64,000 nucleotides of DNA from Sphingomonas rubra. Its GTDB lineage: Bacteria > Pseudomonadota > Alphaproteobacteria > Sphingomonadales > Sphingomonadaceae. Every line of letters begins with the position of its first letter. Within the stretch, counting starts at the first letter, position 1. The notes beneath the pieces are model-generated. The model ran no database searches and was not told the origin of the DNA. It saw only the letters and a list, made by a program, of their open reading frames with translations. Shown here piece by piece: positions 17,848 through 29,144 of the stretch. The translations under genes and the position numbers were made by a program. The stretch is taken from assembly GCF_900115745.1 (NCBI RefSeq), contig NZ_FOXP01000001.1, positions 1-64,000 on the forward strand, written 5' to 3'.

Positions 17848-18462
17848 ATGGATCAAGTCGGGACCCGGTTGACCGAGCTGGCGGCGACGCGTGGCGTGAG
17901 CCTGGCGGCGCTGTCGGCGATGATCGGGCGTAACGCGGCTTATCTGCAGCAGTTCGTCACGCGGGGAACTCCGCGCGCCCTGGCGGAGGGCGACCGACGG
18001 ACACTGGCGGCGTTCTTCGAGGTGGACGAGGAGGTGTTGGGCGGGCCGCCGGCACCGCCCGCAGCGATCCGGGTACCGAGGCTTGATGTCGCCGCCTCGG
18101 CGGGGCCGGGCGCGCTGGTCGACGCGGAGGTGGAGCTGGGGGCGGACATGCTCGATCCCGGTCTGGCGCGGCGGCTGGGGTTGAAGGCCGGGGCGGTGGC
18201 GATCATCCGGGTGCGCGGGGACTCGATGGAGCCGGGGCTGATGGACGGCGACCATATCCTGGTCGACACCGCGCGGCGATCGCCGGGGGCGGCGGGGGGC
18301 GTATTCGTGGTGCGGATTGACGGCGCGCTGATGGTCAAGCGTGTGCGGCGATCGGGCGGCACGCTGGTTGCGAGGAGCGACAATCCGGCGGCATCGCCGG
18401 TGCCGAACGCGCCGGTGGAGGTGGTCGGCCGGGTGGTGTGGGCGATGCGGGCGCCGACATAA
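17848..18462 (+). CDS. S24-family peptidase/LexA-like transcriptional regulator
   Basis: A 204-residue protein with an N-terminal HTH-like region (LAALSAMIGRNAAYLQQFVT) and a C-terminal S24 domain. The catalytic Ser is in VRGDSMEPGLMDGDHILVD and the Lys in DGALMVKRVRR. The LexA autocleavage Ala-Gly is not obvious; the linker reads VAASAGPGAL. Such proteins act as CI/LexA-like repressors that may self-cleave with RecA. It is shorter and diverged from LexA proper, whose dedicated gene must be elsewhere. Divergent from two small genes across an SOS-type box. Confidence 0.85.
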   Translation: MDQVGTRLTELAATRGVSLAALSAMIGRNAAYLQQFVTRGTPRALAEGDRRTLAAFFEVDEEVLGGPPAPPAAIRVPRLDVAASAGPGALVDAEVELGADMLDPGLARRLGLKAGAVAIIRVRGDSMEPGLMDGDHILVDTARRSPGAAGGVFVVRIDGALMVKRVRRSGGTLVARSDNPAASPVPNAPVEVVGRVVWAMRAPT

Positions 18463-18482
18463 GCCTTAGGAGGGGCTCGGCG

Positions 18483-19193
18483 CTATCCCACTCGCTCGCG
18501 ATGTTGCGGTGGGAAACCGTCGATCGCCAGTGCCAGGATGCGGTCGGCGACATCCTCAGGAGGTTTGACCGACTGCGGGTCCTCGCCGGGATAGGCGCGC
18601 TCGCGCATCTTGGTGCGGGTGGCGCCGGGGTCGAGAATAGTGGTGCGGACGCGGGCGATCTGCTCGACCTCGTCGCCGTAAGCGCCGAGCAGCGTCTCGA
18701 ACGCCGCCTTGGAGGCACCGTAGGCTCCCCAATAAGCGCGCGGTGTCCGCGCGACGGAGGAGGTGAGGCCGATCACCTTGCCGGCCGCGGCACGGCGCAG
18801 CATCGGATCGAACGCGGCGAGAAGCGCGGCTTGCGCCGACACGTTGAGTGTCAGGACGCTGGCGAATTCCTTGGGATCGATCGACGGGACCGCGGCGAGG
18901 CTGCCGAGGGTGGCGGCGTTGAGGACGAGGAGGTCGAGCGCCTTCCACCGCTCGCCGATCGCGGCGGCGAGGCGCGCGATGCTGTCGGTCTGGGTCAGGT
19001 CGAGCGGCGCGATCGTGGCGGCGCCGCCGGCGTCGAAGATCGCCTGCTCGACCTGCTCCAGCCCCTTGGCCGTGCGCGCGGTGACGACGACGTGCGCGCC
19101 GGCCGCGGCGAGCGAGATCGCGGTGGCGGCGCCGATGCCGCGGCTGGCGCCGGTGACGAGCGCCAGCTGGCCGTCGAGGGGCTTGTCGTTCAT
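18483..19193 (-). CDS. SDR family NAD(P)-dependent oxidoreductase
   Basis: A 236-residue classical short-chain dehydrogenase. The cofactor motif is TGASRGIG, the NAG-like segment is LVLNAATLG, and the catalytic Ser-Tyr-Lys are in LTSSVARTPRAYWGAYGASK. It follows purF by 10 nt on the same strand, and this purF-SDR pairing recurs in sphingomonads. The substrate is unknown. Confidence 0.9.
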   Translation of the reverse strand: MNDKPLDGQLALVTGASRGIGAATAISLAAAGAHVVVTARTAKGLEQVEQAIFDAGGAATIAPLDLTQTDSIARLAAAIGERWKALDLLVLNAATLGSLAAVPSIDPKEFASVLTLNVSAQAALLAAFDPMLRRAAAGKVIGLTSSVARTPRAYWGAYGASKAAFETLLGAYGDEVEQIARVRTTILDPGATRTKMRERAYPGEDPQSVKPPEDVADRILALAIDGFPPQHRERVG

Positions 19194-19203
19194 TCCCGTT
19201 CCG

Positions 19204-20661
19204 TCAGTTGAGGCGTTCGGCGAGCATCGCGAACTGGTCCACCTCGGCGGTCTCGTCCTGGTCCGTCAGGGTGGTCGGATAATCGCCGGTGAAGCAGGCG
19301 TCGCAGAAGCTGGGGTGGATGTCGGCGCGGCGGGCGTGGCCGAGCGCCTTGTACAGGCCGTCGATCGACACGAAGGCTAGGCTGTCGGCGTGGATGAAGT
19401 CGGTCATGCCGCCGAGCGACAGCTTGTGCGCGAGGAGCTTTGACCGTTCCGGCGTGTCGACGCCGTAGAAGCAGCTGTGCCGCGTCGGCGGGGAGGCGAT
19501 GCGCATATGGACCTCGGCGGCGCCGGCATCGCGCATCATTTGGACGATCTTGAGGCTGGTGGTGCCGCGCACGATCGAGTCGTCGACCAGCACTACGCGC
19601 TTGTCCTTGATGAGCGCGCGATTGGCGTTGTGCTTCAGCTTGACGCCCAGGTGCCGTACCTGGTCGCCCGGCTGGATGAAGGTGCGGCCGACATAGTGGG
19701 AGCGGATGATGCCCAGCTCGAACGGGATGCCCGATGCCTGGGCGTAGCCGATCGCGGCGGGAACCCCTGAATCCGGAACGGGAATGATGAGGTCCGCGTC
19801 GACCGGCGCCTCCGCGGCGAGTTGCGCGCCGATCTCCTTGCGCACCGAGTAGACGGAATGGTCGCCGACGATCGAATCGGGACGCGAGAAATAGACCCAC
19901 TCGAAGATGCACGGGCGCGGGGCGGGCCGCGCGAAGGGATGGATGGAACGTAGCTCGCCGTTCTGGACGATGATGAGTTCGCCGGGCTCCACCGCACGGT
20001 CGAAGGTGGCGCCGCACACGTCGAGCGCAACCGTTTCCGAGGCGAAGATCACCGCGTCACCGAGCCGGCCCATGACCAGCGGCCGGATGCCGAGCGGGTC
20101 GCGGCAGGCGATCATCCCCTCCGGCGTCATCACCACCAGGCTGTAAGCGCCCTCGATCTGCTTCAACGCGTCGATGAACCGGTCGAGCAGCGTGCGGTAG
20201 GTGGAGGTGGCGACCAGGTGGATGATCGTCTCGGTATCAGAGGTCGATTGGAAGATCGAGCCGCGGCGGACGAGGTCGCGGCGCAGCTTCATCGCGTTGG
20301 AGATGTTGCCGTTGTGCGCGATCGCGAAGCCGCCCGATTGCAGCTCGGCGTAGAGCGGCTGGACGTTGCGGAGCGCGGTCTCGCCCGTCGTCGAGTAGCG
20401 GACGTGGCCGGCGGCAACGGTGCCGGGGAGCGAGCGGATCACTTCGTCCCGGTCGAAATTGCCGGCGACGTGGCCCATCGCGCGATGAGTGTGGAAATGG
20501 GTACCGTCGAAGGAGGTAATACCGGCCGCCTCCTGCCCGCGGTGCTGAAGCGCGTGCAGGCCGAGCGCGACGAGCGCGGCGGCGCTGTCGCTGCCCGATA
20601 CGCCGAACACGCCGCACTCCTCGCGGAGTTTATCGTCGTCGAAGGGATTGGTGGTCAGCAT
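19204..20661 (-). CDS. purF: amidophosphoribosyltransferase
   Basis: PurF transfers the glutamine amide to PRPP to give 5-phosphoribosylamine, the first committed step of purine synthesis. At 485 residues it has normal length. The Ntn glutaminase nucleophile is the Cys in EECGVFGVSG, preceded by a 15-residue propeptide that would be cleaved off. The PRPP-binding loop is VVLVDDSIVRGTT, and DLIIPVPDSGVPAAIGYA is typical. Divergent from a Rho-N-domain gene, with which it shares a 113-nt promoter region. Confidence 0.97.
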   Translation of the reverse strand: MLTTNPFDDDKLREECGVFGVSGSDSAAALVALGLHALQHRGQEAAGITSFDGTHFHTHRAMGHVAGNFDRDEVIRSLPGTVAAGHVRYSTTGETALRNVQPLYAELQSGGFAIAHNGNISNAMKLRRDLVRRGSIFQSTSDTETIIHLVATSTYRTLLDRFIDALKQIEGAYSLVVMTPEGMIACRDPLGIRPLVMGRLGDAVIFASETVALDVCGATFDRAVEPGELIIVQNGELRSIHPFARPAPRPCIFEWVYFSRPDSIVGDHSVYSVRKEIGAQLAAEAPVDADLIIPVPDSGVPAAIGYAQASGIPFELGIIRSHYVGRTFIQPGDQVRHLGVKLKHNANRALIKDKRVVLVDDSIVRGTTSLKIVQMMRDAGAAEVHMRIASPPTRHSCFYGVDTPERSKLLAHKLSLGGMTDFIHADSLAFVSIDGLYKALGHARRADIHPSFCDACFTGDYPTTLTDQDETAEVDQFAMLAERLN

Positions 20662-20774
20662 CGCGAGGGCAGCTCCGGTTCGCGCGTGCCTATAGGGCGG
20701 GCGGGCGCGCTTGTCGCCCCTCTGTCGGGAGCGATCGGCGGGACCGACCGTTTCGCGTACGAGGAGAGACGGCG

Positions 20775-21026
20775 ATGGCGCGCGATCACGGACCGCAGAT
20801 CAAGGACGACGTGATGTACGAGGCGCTGCTGAAACAGGGCAACTCGGAGAGCAAGGCGGCGCGCATCGCCAACGCGCACGCCGCGGGCACGCTGAAGCGC
20901 AACGGCGAGAAGCTGGAGGAGCGGACGGTGGCCGAGTTGCGGGACGAGGCGAGAAGGATCGGGATCGCGGGACGATCGCGGATGACCAAGGCCGCGCTGG
21001 TGAAGGCGATCCGGGATCATCGTTGA
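20775..21026 (+). CDS. small Rho-N-domain-like protein
   Basis: 83 residues. The N-terminal part [20 protein letters not shown], then [17 protein letters not shown], is a conserved short domain. The C-terminal half [20 protein letters not shown], then [13 protein letters not shown], matches the Rho termination factor N-terminal (SAP-like) helix-loop-helix. It is a likely nucleic-acid-binding protein of unknown role. GAGGAGA lies before the ATG. Confidence 0.82.
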   Translation: MARDHGPQIKDDVMYEALLKQGNSESKAARIANAHAAGTLKRNGEKLEERTVAELRDEARRIGIAGRSRMTKAALVKAIRDHR

Positions 21027-21133
21027 GCGCGCCGTGCCGAACTCGTCCTGGCATAGGGGGCTGCGGGCAATGCGCTGCTTGGCCCTTGGTCCGGGGCGAG
21101 GCCGGGGTGACGATGTTCGGCGGGGGAAGCTAT

Positions 21134-21499
21134 ATGATCGGCATGACCGATCGCGACACCACGCTCCGCTTCGATCCCAGGTTCGATGACGCCGGGCTCG
21201 TCACCGCCGTGGTCACCACTCGCGCAGGCGGGCTGCTGATGGTCGCGCACATGAACGCGGAGGCGATCGCCGCGACGCAGGCCTCGGGCGAGGCGACCTT
21301 CTGGTCGCGTAGCCGCGGACGATTGTGGAAGAAGGGGGAGACGTCGGGCAACGTCCTGCGGATGGTCGAGATGCGGGTGGACTGCGACCAGGACGCGCTG
21401 TGGCTGGTGGTCGATGCGGCAGGGGCGGCGTGCCACACGGGGGCGACGAGCTGTTTCTATCGCCGGGTGGAGGGCGACGCGCTGGTGCCGATAGCGTGA
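21134..21499 (+). CDS. hisI: phosphoribosyl-AMP cyclohydrolase
   Basis: HisI opens the adenine ring of phosphoribosyl-AMP in histidine synthesis. The 121-residue protein has the zinc and active-site motifs [16 protein letters not shown] and [13 protein letters not shown] and the segment [20 protein letters not shown]. It is the single-function HisI without fused HisE. I chose the ATG at 21134 after GGGGGAAG; ATGs at 21113 and 21143 are possible. Its stop overlaps the start of a lipoprotein gene. Confidence 0.93.
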   Translation: MIGMTDRDTTLRFDPRFDDAGLVTAVVTTRAGGLLMVAHMNAEAIAATQASGEATFWSRSRGRLWKKGETSGNVLRMVEMRVDCDQDALWLVVDAAGAACHTGATSCFYRRVEGDALVPIA

Positions 21500-21996
21500 G
21501 GACGCTCGGTGCGGCACTCCTGCTGCTTGCCGGATGCGACCGGCCGGCGCCGAGCGCGACGAGCAACTCCGCGGGGGCGAGGCTGGAAGCGGCGGCGATC
21601 GCGCGCGGGCTGGTGGTCGATCCCGCGCGGGCGACGCTGGTCGGCGTCTGGGCGCACGATACCGACCGGCTGTGCGTGACAGGCCCCGCCGGCGGCGAGC
21701 AGCGGGTTGGGGCGGTGGTGGATTATGGGGAGGGGCAGGCGTGCAGTGCCGCAGGAACGGTGCGGCGGTCGGGGGAGCGGCTGCGCGTGTCGTTCGGGCG
21801 CGACTGCCGCTTCGACGCACGCTTCGACGGCGAGCGGATCGCGTTTCCCGCCGAGCTGCCGCGGTCATGCGACGCGCTGTGCAGCGGCCGGGCGTCGCTG
21901 TCGGCGCTGACGGTCGACCGGCTGAGCGACTCGGCGTCGGAGGCGGCGACCTTGCGTGGCGACCAGCGACAACTACTGTGCGGCGATCCTTCTTGA
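21496..21996 (+). CDS. putative lipoprotein
   Basis: A 166-residue protein starting at a GTG that overlaps the hisI stop (GTGA). The N-terminus [17 protein letters not shown] is a lipoprotein signal with lipobox LLAGC, so the mature protein would be anchored at Cys14. Four or more further Cys residues could form disulfides. No domain is recognised. Its last codons overlap the palindrome in front of the MerR gene. Confidence 0.75.
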   Translation: MRTLGAALLLLAGCDRPAPSATSNSAGARLEAAAIARGLVVDPARATLVGVWAHDTDRLCVTGPAGGEQRVGAVVDYGEGQACSAAGTVRRSGERLRVSFGRDCRFDARFDGERIAFPAELPRSCDALCSGRASLSALTVDRLSDSASEAATLRGDQRQLLCGDPS

Positions 21997-22014
21997 CGTT
22001 TACGTAAGCGACAA
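21993..22014. promoter_or_regulatory. 22-bp palindrome, likely MerR (LiuR-like) operator
   Basis: TTGACGTTTAC and GTAAGCGACAA are inverted repeats matching at 9 of 11 positions. The site lies just before the MerR gene and resembles the ACGTTTACGT-type sites known for LiuR regulators of branched-chain/acyl-CoA catabolism. It overlaps the stop codon of the upstream lipoprotein gene. Autoregulation, with control of the adjoining dehydrogenase, is the likely use. Confidence 0.6.
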
Positions 22015-22027
22015 TTAGGTGAGCGGC

Positions 22028-22456
22028 ATGGTCGATGCCGCTTCCTACGTCGTGATCCCGCCGTGCGACGATCGCGAGGAGTTCTCGATCTCGGACCTGT
22101 CGGACGAGTTCGGGGTCACCGCCCGCGCGCTGCGCTTCTACGAGGACGAGGGGCTGATCGCGCCCGAGCGGCGGGGCACGGCCCGCATCTACGCGCAGCG
22201 GGACCGGGCGCGACTCGCCTGGATCCTGCGCGGCAAGCGCGTCGGCTTCTCGCTGGGCGAAATCCGCGAGATGATCGACCTCTACGACCTGGGTGACGGG
22301 CGGCGGGTGCAGCGCGACGTGGCGATCGAACGCTGCCGCGCGCGCATCGCCGCGCTGGACGCGCAGAAGCGCGACATCGACGCCGCCATCGCCGAACTCA
22401 CCGACTTCGTCGCCGTGCTGGAAACGGTGCGCGCGCAAGACATCCAGAAGGACTGA
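22028..22456 (+). CDS. MerR-family regulator, LiuR-like
   Basis: A 142-residue MerR protein: winged HTH FSISDLSDEFGVTARALRFY, then EDEGLIAPERRG, followed by RGKRVGFSLGEIREMIDLYD and a coiled-coil C-terminus. It lacks metal-binding Cys, as in LiuR-type members that respond to acyl-CoA metabolites. I chose the ATG at 22028 with AGGTGA upstream; a GTG at 22019 is possible. It is 5 nt from the dehydrogenase gene, so it very likely controls it through the palindrome upstream. Confidence 0.88.
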   Translation: MVDAASYVVIPPCDDREEFSISDLSDEFGVTARALRFYEDEGLIAPERRGTARIYAQRDRARLAWILRGKRVGFSLGEIREMIDLYDLGDGRRVQRDVAIERCRARIAALDAQKRDIDAAIAELTDFVAVLETVRAQDIQKD

Positions 22457-22461
22457 ACTCG

Positions 22462-24264
22462 ATGCCCCAGTACACGCCGCCGATCCGCGACACCCGTTTC
22501 GTGCTGGAGCACGTCGTCGGGCTGGACCGCCACGCCAATGTCGACGGCTTCGCGGGCGCGACGCCGGACACGGTCGACGCGGTGCTGGAGGAGGGCGGCC
22601 GCTTCGTCGCGGACGTGCTGTTCCCGCTCAACCAAGTCGGCGACGAACATGGTTGCGTGCGCCACGAGGACGGGTCGGTAACGACGGCGCCGGGTTTCAA
22701 GGAAGCCTATGCGCGCTTCGTCGAATCGGGCTGGGGCACGCTGTCGGCGCCCGAGGCCTATGGCGGGCAGGCGATGCCGCACGTCGTGTCGACGGCGTTC
22801 CAGGAGTACATGATCTCCGCCAACATGGCGTTCGCGATGTATCCGGGCCTGGCGCATGGCGCGATCGCGGCGCTGGTGGTGAAGGGATCGGACGAGCAGA
22901 AGGCCAAGTACCTGCCGCGCATGGTGTCGGGCGAGTGGGGCGGCACGATGAACCTGACGGAGCCGCAGTGCGGCACCGATCTGGGCCTGATCCGCACCCG
23001 CGCCGAGCCGCAGGCGGACGGATCGTACAGCATCACCGGCACCAAGATCTTCATCTCGGCGGGCGAGCACGACCTGACCGACAACATCATCCACCTGGTG
23101 CTCGCCAAGACGCCGGGGGCGCCGGATTCGTCCAAGGGCATCTCGCTGTTCGTGGTGCCCAAGATGATGGTGGAGGACGACGGCTCGCTCGGCGCGCGCA
23201 ACGCGGTGTCGTGCGGGTCGATTGAGCACAAGATGGGCATCCACGGCAATTCGACCTGCGTGATGAATTATGACGGGGCGACCGGCTGGCTGGTCGGCGA
23301 GGAGATGAAGGGCCTGGCCGCCATGTTCATCATGATGAACGCGGCGCGGCTGGGCGTGGGGTTGCAGGGATTGGGCGTCGCGGAGACGGCGTATCAGAAC
23401 GCGGTCCACTACGCGCGCGACCGGCGGCAGGGACGGGCGCTGACCGGCCCGGCCGAGCCGGGCGAGAAGGCCGACACCTTGTTCGTCCATCCCGACGTCC
23501 GCCGCATGCTGATGGAAGGCAAGGCGTGGACCGAAGGCTTGCGGGCGCTGTGCCTGTGGGGCGCGCTCCAGGTCGATCTGGAGCACAAGGCCGGCAGCGA
23601 GGAGGAGCGGCAGATGGCGGCCGACCTGATCGGGCTGCTGACGCCGGTTATCAAGGGTGTCGGCACCGACAAGGGCTACGACATCGCGACGGCGGCGCAG
23701 CAGGTGTATGGCGGCCACGGCTATATCCGCGAATGGGGCATGGAGCAGTATGTCCGCGACGCGCGAATCGCGCAGATCTACGAGGGGACGAACGGCGTCC
23801 AGGCGATGGACCTGGTCGGGCGCAAGCTGGCGCAGAATGGCGGCCGCGCGGTGCAGGCCTTCTTCAAGCTGGTCGCCGAGGATATCGCGGCGGCGAAGGG
23901 CGTCGAGGCGACGGCGGACTTCGCCGCGCGGCTGGAGCGGGCGCTGGGCGACCTGCAGGCGGCGACGATGTGGTTCATGGCCAACGGCATGAAGAACCCG
24001 AACCATGTGGGCGCGGGCGCGGTCGCGTACATGCACCTGATGGGGCTGGTCGCGGTCGGATGCATGTGGCTGCGCATGGCGGCGGCCGCGGCGCGGCTGA
24101 TCGAGGGCGGCGAGGGCGATGCCTCGTTCCTCCAGGCCAAGCTGGTGACGGCGCGGTTCTTCGCCGAGCGGGCGCTGCCGAACGCGGGCAGCCTGCGCCG
24201 CCAGATCGAGGGCGGTGCGGACGCGATCATGGCACTGGCGGAGGACATGTTCCTGGCGGCGTGA
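22462..24264 (+). CDS. acyl-CoA dehydrogenase, DmdC-like (C-terminal extended)
   Basis: A 600-residue acyl-CoA dehydrogenase of the long class that includes 3-methylmercaptopropionyl-CoA dehydrogenase (DmdC). It has the N-terminal segment YTPPIRDTRFVLEHVVGLDR, the FAD part MNLTEPQCGTDLGLI and GTKIFISAGEHDLTDNIIHL, and the catalytic Glu region ARIAQIYEGTNGVQAMDLVG. An extra C-terminal domain of about 120 residues follows. Such enzymes are common in fatty-acid catabolism, and DMSP use is not implied. The MerR regulator just upstream suggests inducible acyl-CoA metabolism. Confidence 0.92.
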   Translation: MPQYTPPIRDTRFVLEHVVGLDRHANVDGFAGATPDTVDAVLEEGGRFVADVLFPLNQVGDEHGCVRHEDGSVTTAPGFKEAYARFVESGWGTLSAPEAYGGQAMPHVVSTAFQEYMISANMAFAMYPGLAHGAIAALVVKGSDEQKAKYLPRMVSGEWGGTMNLTEPQCGTDLGLIRTRAEPQADGSYSITGTKIFISAGEHDLTDNIIHLVLAKTPGAPDSSKGISLFVVPKMMVEDDGSLGARNAVSCGSIEHKMGIHGNSTCVMNYDGATGWLVGEEMKGLAAMFIMMNAARLGVGLQGLGVAETAYQNAVHYARDRRQGRALTGPAEPGEKADTLFVHPDVRRMLMEGKAWTEGLRALCLWGALQVDLEHKAGSEEERQMAADLIGLLTPVIKGVGTDKGYDIATAAQQVYGGHGYIREWGMEQYVRDARIAQIYEGTNGVQAMDLVGRKLAQNGGRAVQAFFKLVAEDIAAAKGVEATADFAARLERALGDLQAATMWFMANGMKNPNHVGAGAVAYMHLMGLVAVGCMWLRMAAAAARLIEGGEGDASFLQAKLVTARFFAERALPNAGSLRRQIEGGADAIMALAEDMFLAA

Positions 24265-24292
24265 TCCGGGGGCGTGGGGCCGTGTTGGTCCG

Positions 24293-25455
24293 AGTCCGAC
24301 GTTCGTTCAGCGCGAACGAATGGGGTTTAACCGGACCTGGTCACCATCAAGCGTGGTCGCCCTCACCCTTCGCCGCCTTCGGCGTCTTTTCCCTCTCCCG
24401 ATGGGAGAGAGAGGGAGCGGTGCGGCTGCGAAAGGGTGAGGTGACCGGGCTTGATGGGAAGCGCCTCCGCGGCGAAGGCCGGGGCCTAGGTGGGGGGCGG
24501 CGATGAGACGCGTTGCGCTTCGTTACTGCGACCTTCCCGACTGGACCCCGGCCTTCGCCGGGGAGGCAATCCTGTTTCAACGTGCTGAGCCCTTCGACTT
24601 CGCTCAGGGCGAACGGTGGTAAGTCAATCGTTCGTCATCATGCTTTAGTCTGACGTTCGCTCAGCGTGGACGAATGGGGATTTAACCAGAGCGGGTCACC
24701 ATCAAGCGTGGTCGCCCTCACCCTTCGCCGCCTTCGGCGTCTTTTCCCTCTCCCGAAGGGAGAGGGAGGGAGCGGCGCAGCTGCGGAAGGGTGAGGGTGA
24801 CCGGGCTTGATGGGAAGCGCCTCCCCGGCGAAGGCCGGGGCCTAGGTGGGGGGCGGCGATGAGACGCGTTGCGCTTCGTCACTGCGACCTTCCCGACTGC
24901 CCCCGGCCTTCGCCGGGGAGGCAATTCTGTTTCAACGTGCTGAGCCCTTCGACTTCGCTCAGGGCGAACGGTGGTAAGTCAATCGTTCGTCATCATGCTT
25001 TAGTCTGACGTTCGCTCAGCGTGGACGAATGGGAATTTAACCAGAGCGGGTCACCATCAGGCGTGGTCGCCCTCACCCTTCGCCGCCTTCGGCGTCTTTT
25101 CCCTCTCCCGATGGGAGAGGGAGGGAGCGGCGCAGCTGCGGAAGGGTGAAGGTGACCGGGCTTGATGGGAAGCGCCTCCCCGGCGAAGGCCGGGGCCTAG
25201 GTGGGGGACGGTGATGAGACGCGTTGCGCTTCGTTACTGCGACCTTCCCGACTGGACCCCGGCCTTCGCGAGACCTCTGCGAAACTATTTCGTCATGCCG
25301 GACCTGTTCCGGCATCCACCGTACCGCAAACCAATAAGCTGTTGAATTCGCGGCACCATGGACCCCGGATCAAGTCCGGGGTGACGAAAGAAAAAATGCT
25401 TTTGGAGGAGTTTCGCAGAGGTCTCGCCTTCGCCGGGGAGGCAGTCCTGTTTCAA
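24293..25455. repeat. three tandem copies of a 355-bp unit
   Basis: Starting near 24293, 24648 and 25003, a 355-bp unit recurs in direct order; for example the TCACCATCA block begins at 24341, 24696 and 25051. Copies one and two are complete and copy three lacks its last 60 bp or so. Each unit contains several hairpins, including CTCCCCGGCGAAGGCCGGGG and CCTCTCCCGATGGGAGAG. No protein-coding capacity is seen. The whole block fills the intergenic space between the dehydrogenase and the DUF952 gene and is interrupted by a MITE-like insert. Confidence 0.92.
25270..25425. mobile_element. 156-bp MITE-like insertion with 17-bp perfect inverted repeats
   Basis: The ends GAGACCTCTGCGAAACT and AGTTTCGCAGAGGTCTC are perfect inverted repeats. 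They are flanked by an 8-bp direct repeat GCCTTCGC (25262-25269 and 25426-25433), which occurs only once in the uninterrupted copies of the surrounding 355-bp repeat. The interior holds no ORF but a pair of hairpins (TGCCGGACCTGTTCCGGCA; GACCCCGGATCAAGTCCGGG). It must be mobilised by a transposase from elsewhere. Confidence 0.85.
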
Positions 25456-25480
25456 GGTGATTGGGTCGGACTTTAGGCCC

Positions 25481-25845
25481 TTACCCCGCGATCGGCAGCC
25501 GTACCTTGCCGTCGTCGTCGCGCGATAGCGGTCCGTAGGCGATCACCGTTTCCAGCGGCAGCGGGCCGTAGAGATGGGGGAAGAGCTGGCCGCCGCGGCT
25601 TTCTTCCCAGCGCAGGTTGTCGCCGAAGCTGCCGAGGTCGACCGCGGCGACGTGGAGGTCGGCCTGGCCGGCGAAATGCTTGTCGACCGTCTCGGTCAGC
25701 TGGTCGGCGGTGGAGAGGTGGATGAAGCCGTCGGCCACGTCCACCGGTGCGCCGGCGAAGGTGCCGTCGCGCTCCAGCGCCGCCATCTGGTCGGCGGTGA
25801 GGACCTTGTAGGCGGCGAGCCGTTGTTCGGTGTTCGGAAGCCGGC

Positions 25846-25849
<4 letters not shown>
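25481..25849 (-). CDS. DUF952 domain protein
   Basis: 122 residues of the DUF952 family: AYKVLTADQMAALERDGTFA, then VDVADGFIHLSTADQLTETV and LRWEESRGGQLFPHLYGPLP. The fold is related to ADP-ribosyltransferase-like small proteins, and function is unknown. Its ATG overlaps the gyrA stop by 4 nt, so it is translated with gyrA. DUF952 is downstream of gyrA on the same strand. Confidence 0.88.
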
Positions 25850-28644
<2,795 letters not shown>

Positions 28645-28707
28645 GATCAGGTCTTCCGGTTCGTTACAGGGGTGTCACGCCGCTGTAGGGCCCCCACCAT
28701 ATAAAGT

Positions 28708-28735
28708 CACGCGCGCGTACGGGTACGCGCGCGTG
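28708..28735. terminator. GC-rich perfect palindrome upstream of gyrA
   Basis: CACGCGCGCGTAC-GG-GTACGCGCGCGTG has 13-bp perfect arms. On the minus strand it follows the small secreted-protein gene and is followed by ACTTTATATGG. It could end transcription of that gene, or it could be a protein-binding or supercoiling-sensitive site in the gyrA promoter, where TTATAT would be the -10. The T-run of a classic terminator is weak. Confidence 0.4.
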
Positions 28736-28770
28736 CGAAGGAAGCGAGGGGGCAGGGGGGTGACGCTCGA

Positions 28771-28929
28771 TTACCTCGTCTTCTTCACCGTCTGCGTCTT
28801 CACCGTCTTGGTGGCGTGGACCTTGGCCGCGTGGGCCTTGCCGGCCTGCGGCTTGCCCGCGGCCAAGGCGGCGGTGCCCGAGAGCAGCGCGGCGGCGGCG
28901 ATGGCGGAGGTGACGAGTGCCTTGGTCAT
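28771..28929 (-). CDS. small secreted Lys/Ala-rich protein (Asr-like?)
   Basis: A 52-residue protein: signal peptide MTKALVTSAIAAAALLSG ending near TAALA, then a mature part of Lys, Ala, His, Thr and Val (GKPQAGKAHAAKVHATKTVK). GAAAGGAC lies a good distance before the ATG. The composition recalls the acid-shock protein Asr, whose mature part is also a Lys/Ala/His-rich periplasmic peptide, but there is no repeat long enough for proof. The stop is 126 nt before the gyrA start, same strand. Confidence 0.7.
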   Translation of the reverse strand: MTKALVTSAIAAAALLSGTAALAAGKPQAGKAHAAKVHATKTVKTQTVKKTR

Positions 28930-29144
28930 GCTTTTCGTCCTTTCGGGAAACCCGCCGGCCGCAGGGGAACGGCAGCGGTGAGGGCCTTATGCGCCCGGCG
29001 AGCTATCGAGGACGTGGCGGGACGATGACATCGGCGTAAGCCGTTCGGATGCGCCAGACGACGCCGGCACCGTAACGCAAACGATAGTGACTTGCAGTAA
29101 CAAGTTGCCCTCGGTAAGGGCGCTCCCGTTCCAGGGAGTAGAGA

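Noticed and set aside
24293..25455. CRISPR array
   Set aside because: The repeat unit is 355 bp, directly tandem without short unique spacers, and no cas gene is nearby.
29070..29144. Fur box in front of the TonB receptor
   Set aside because: The sequence CGATAGTGACTTGC is only a weak match to the Fur consensus, too weak to call.
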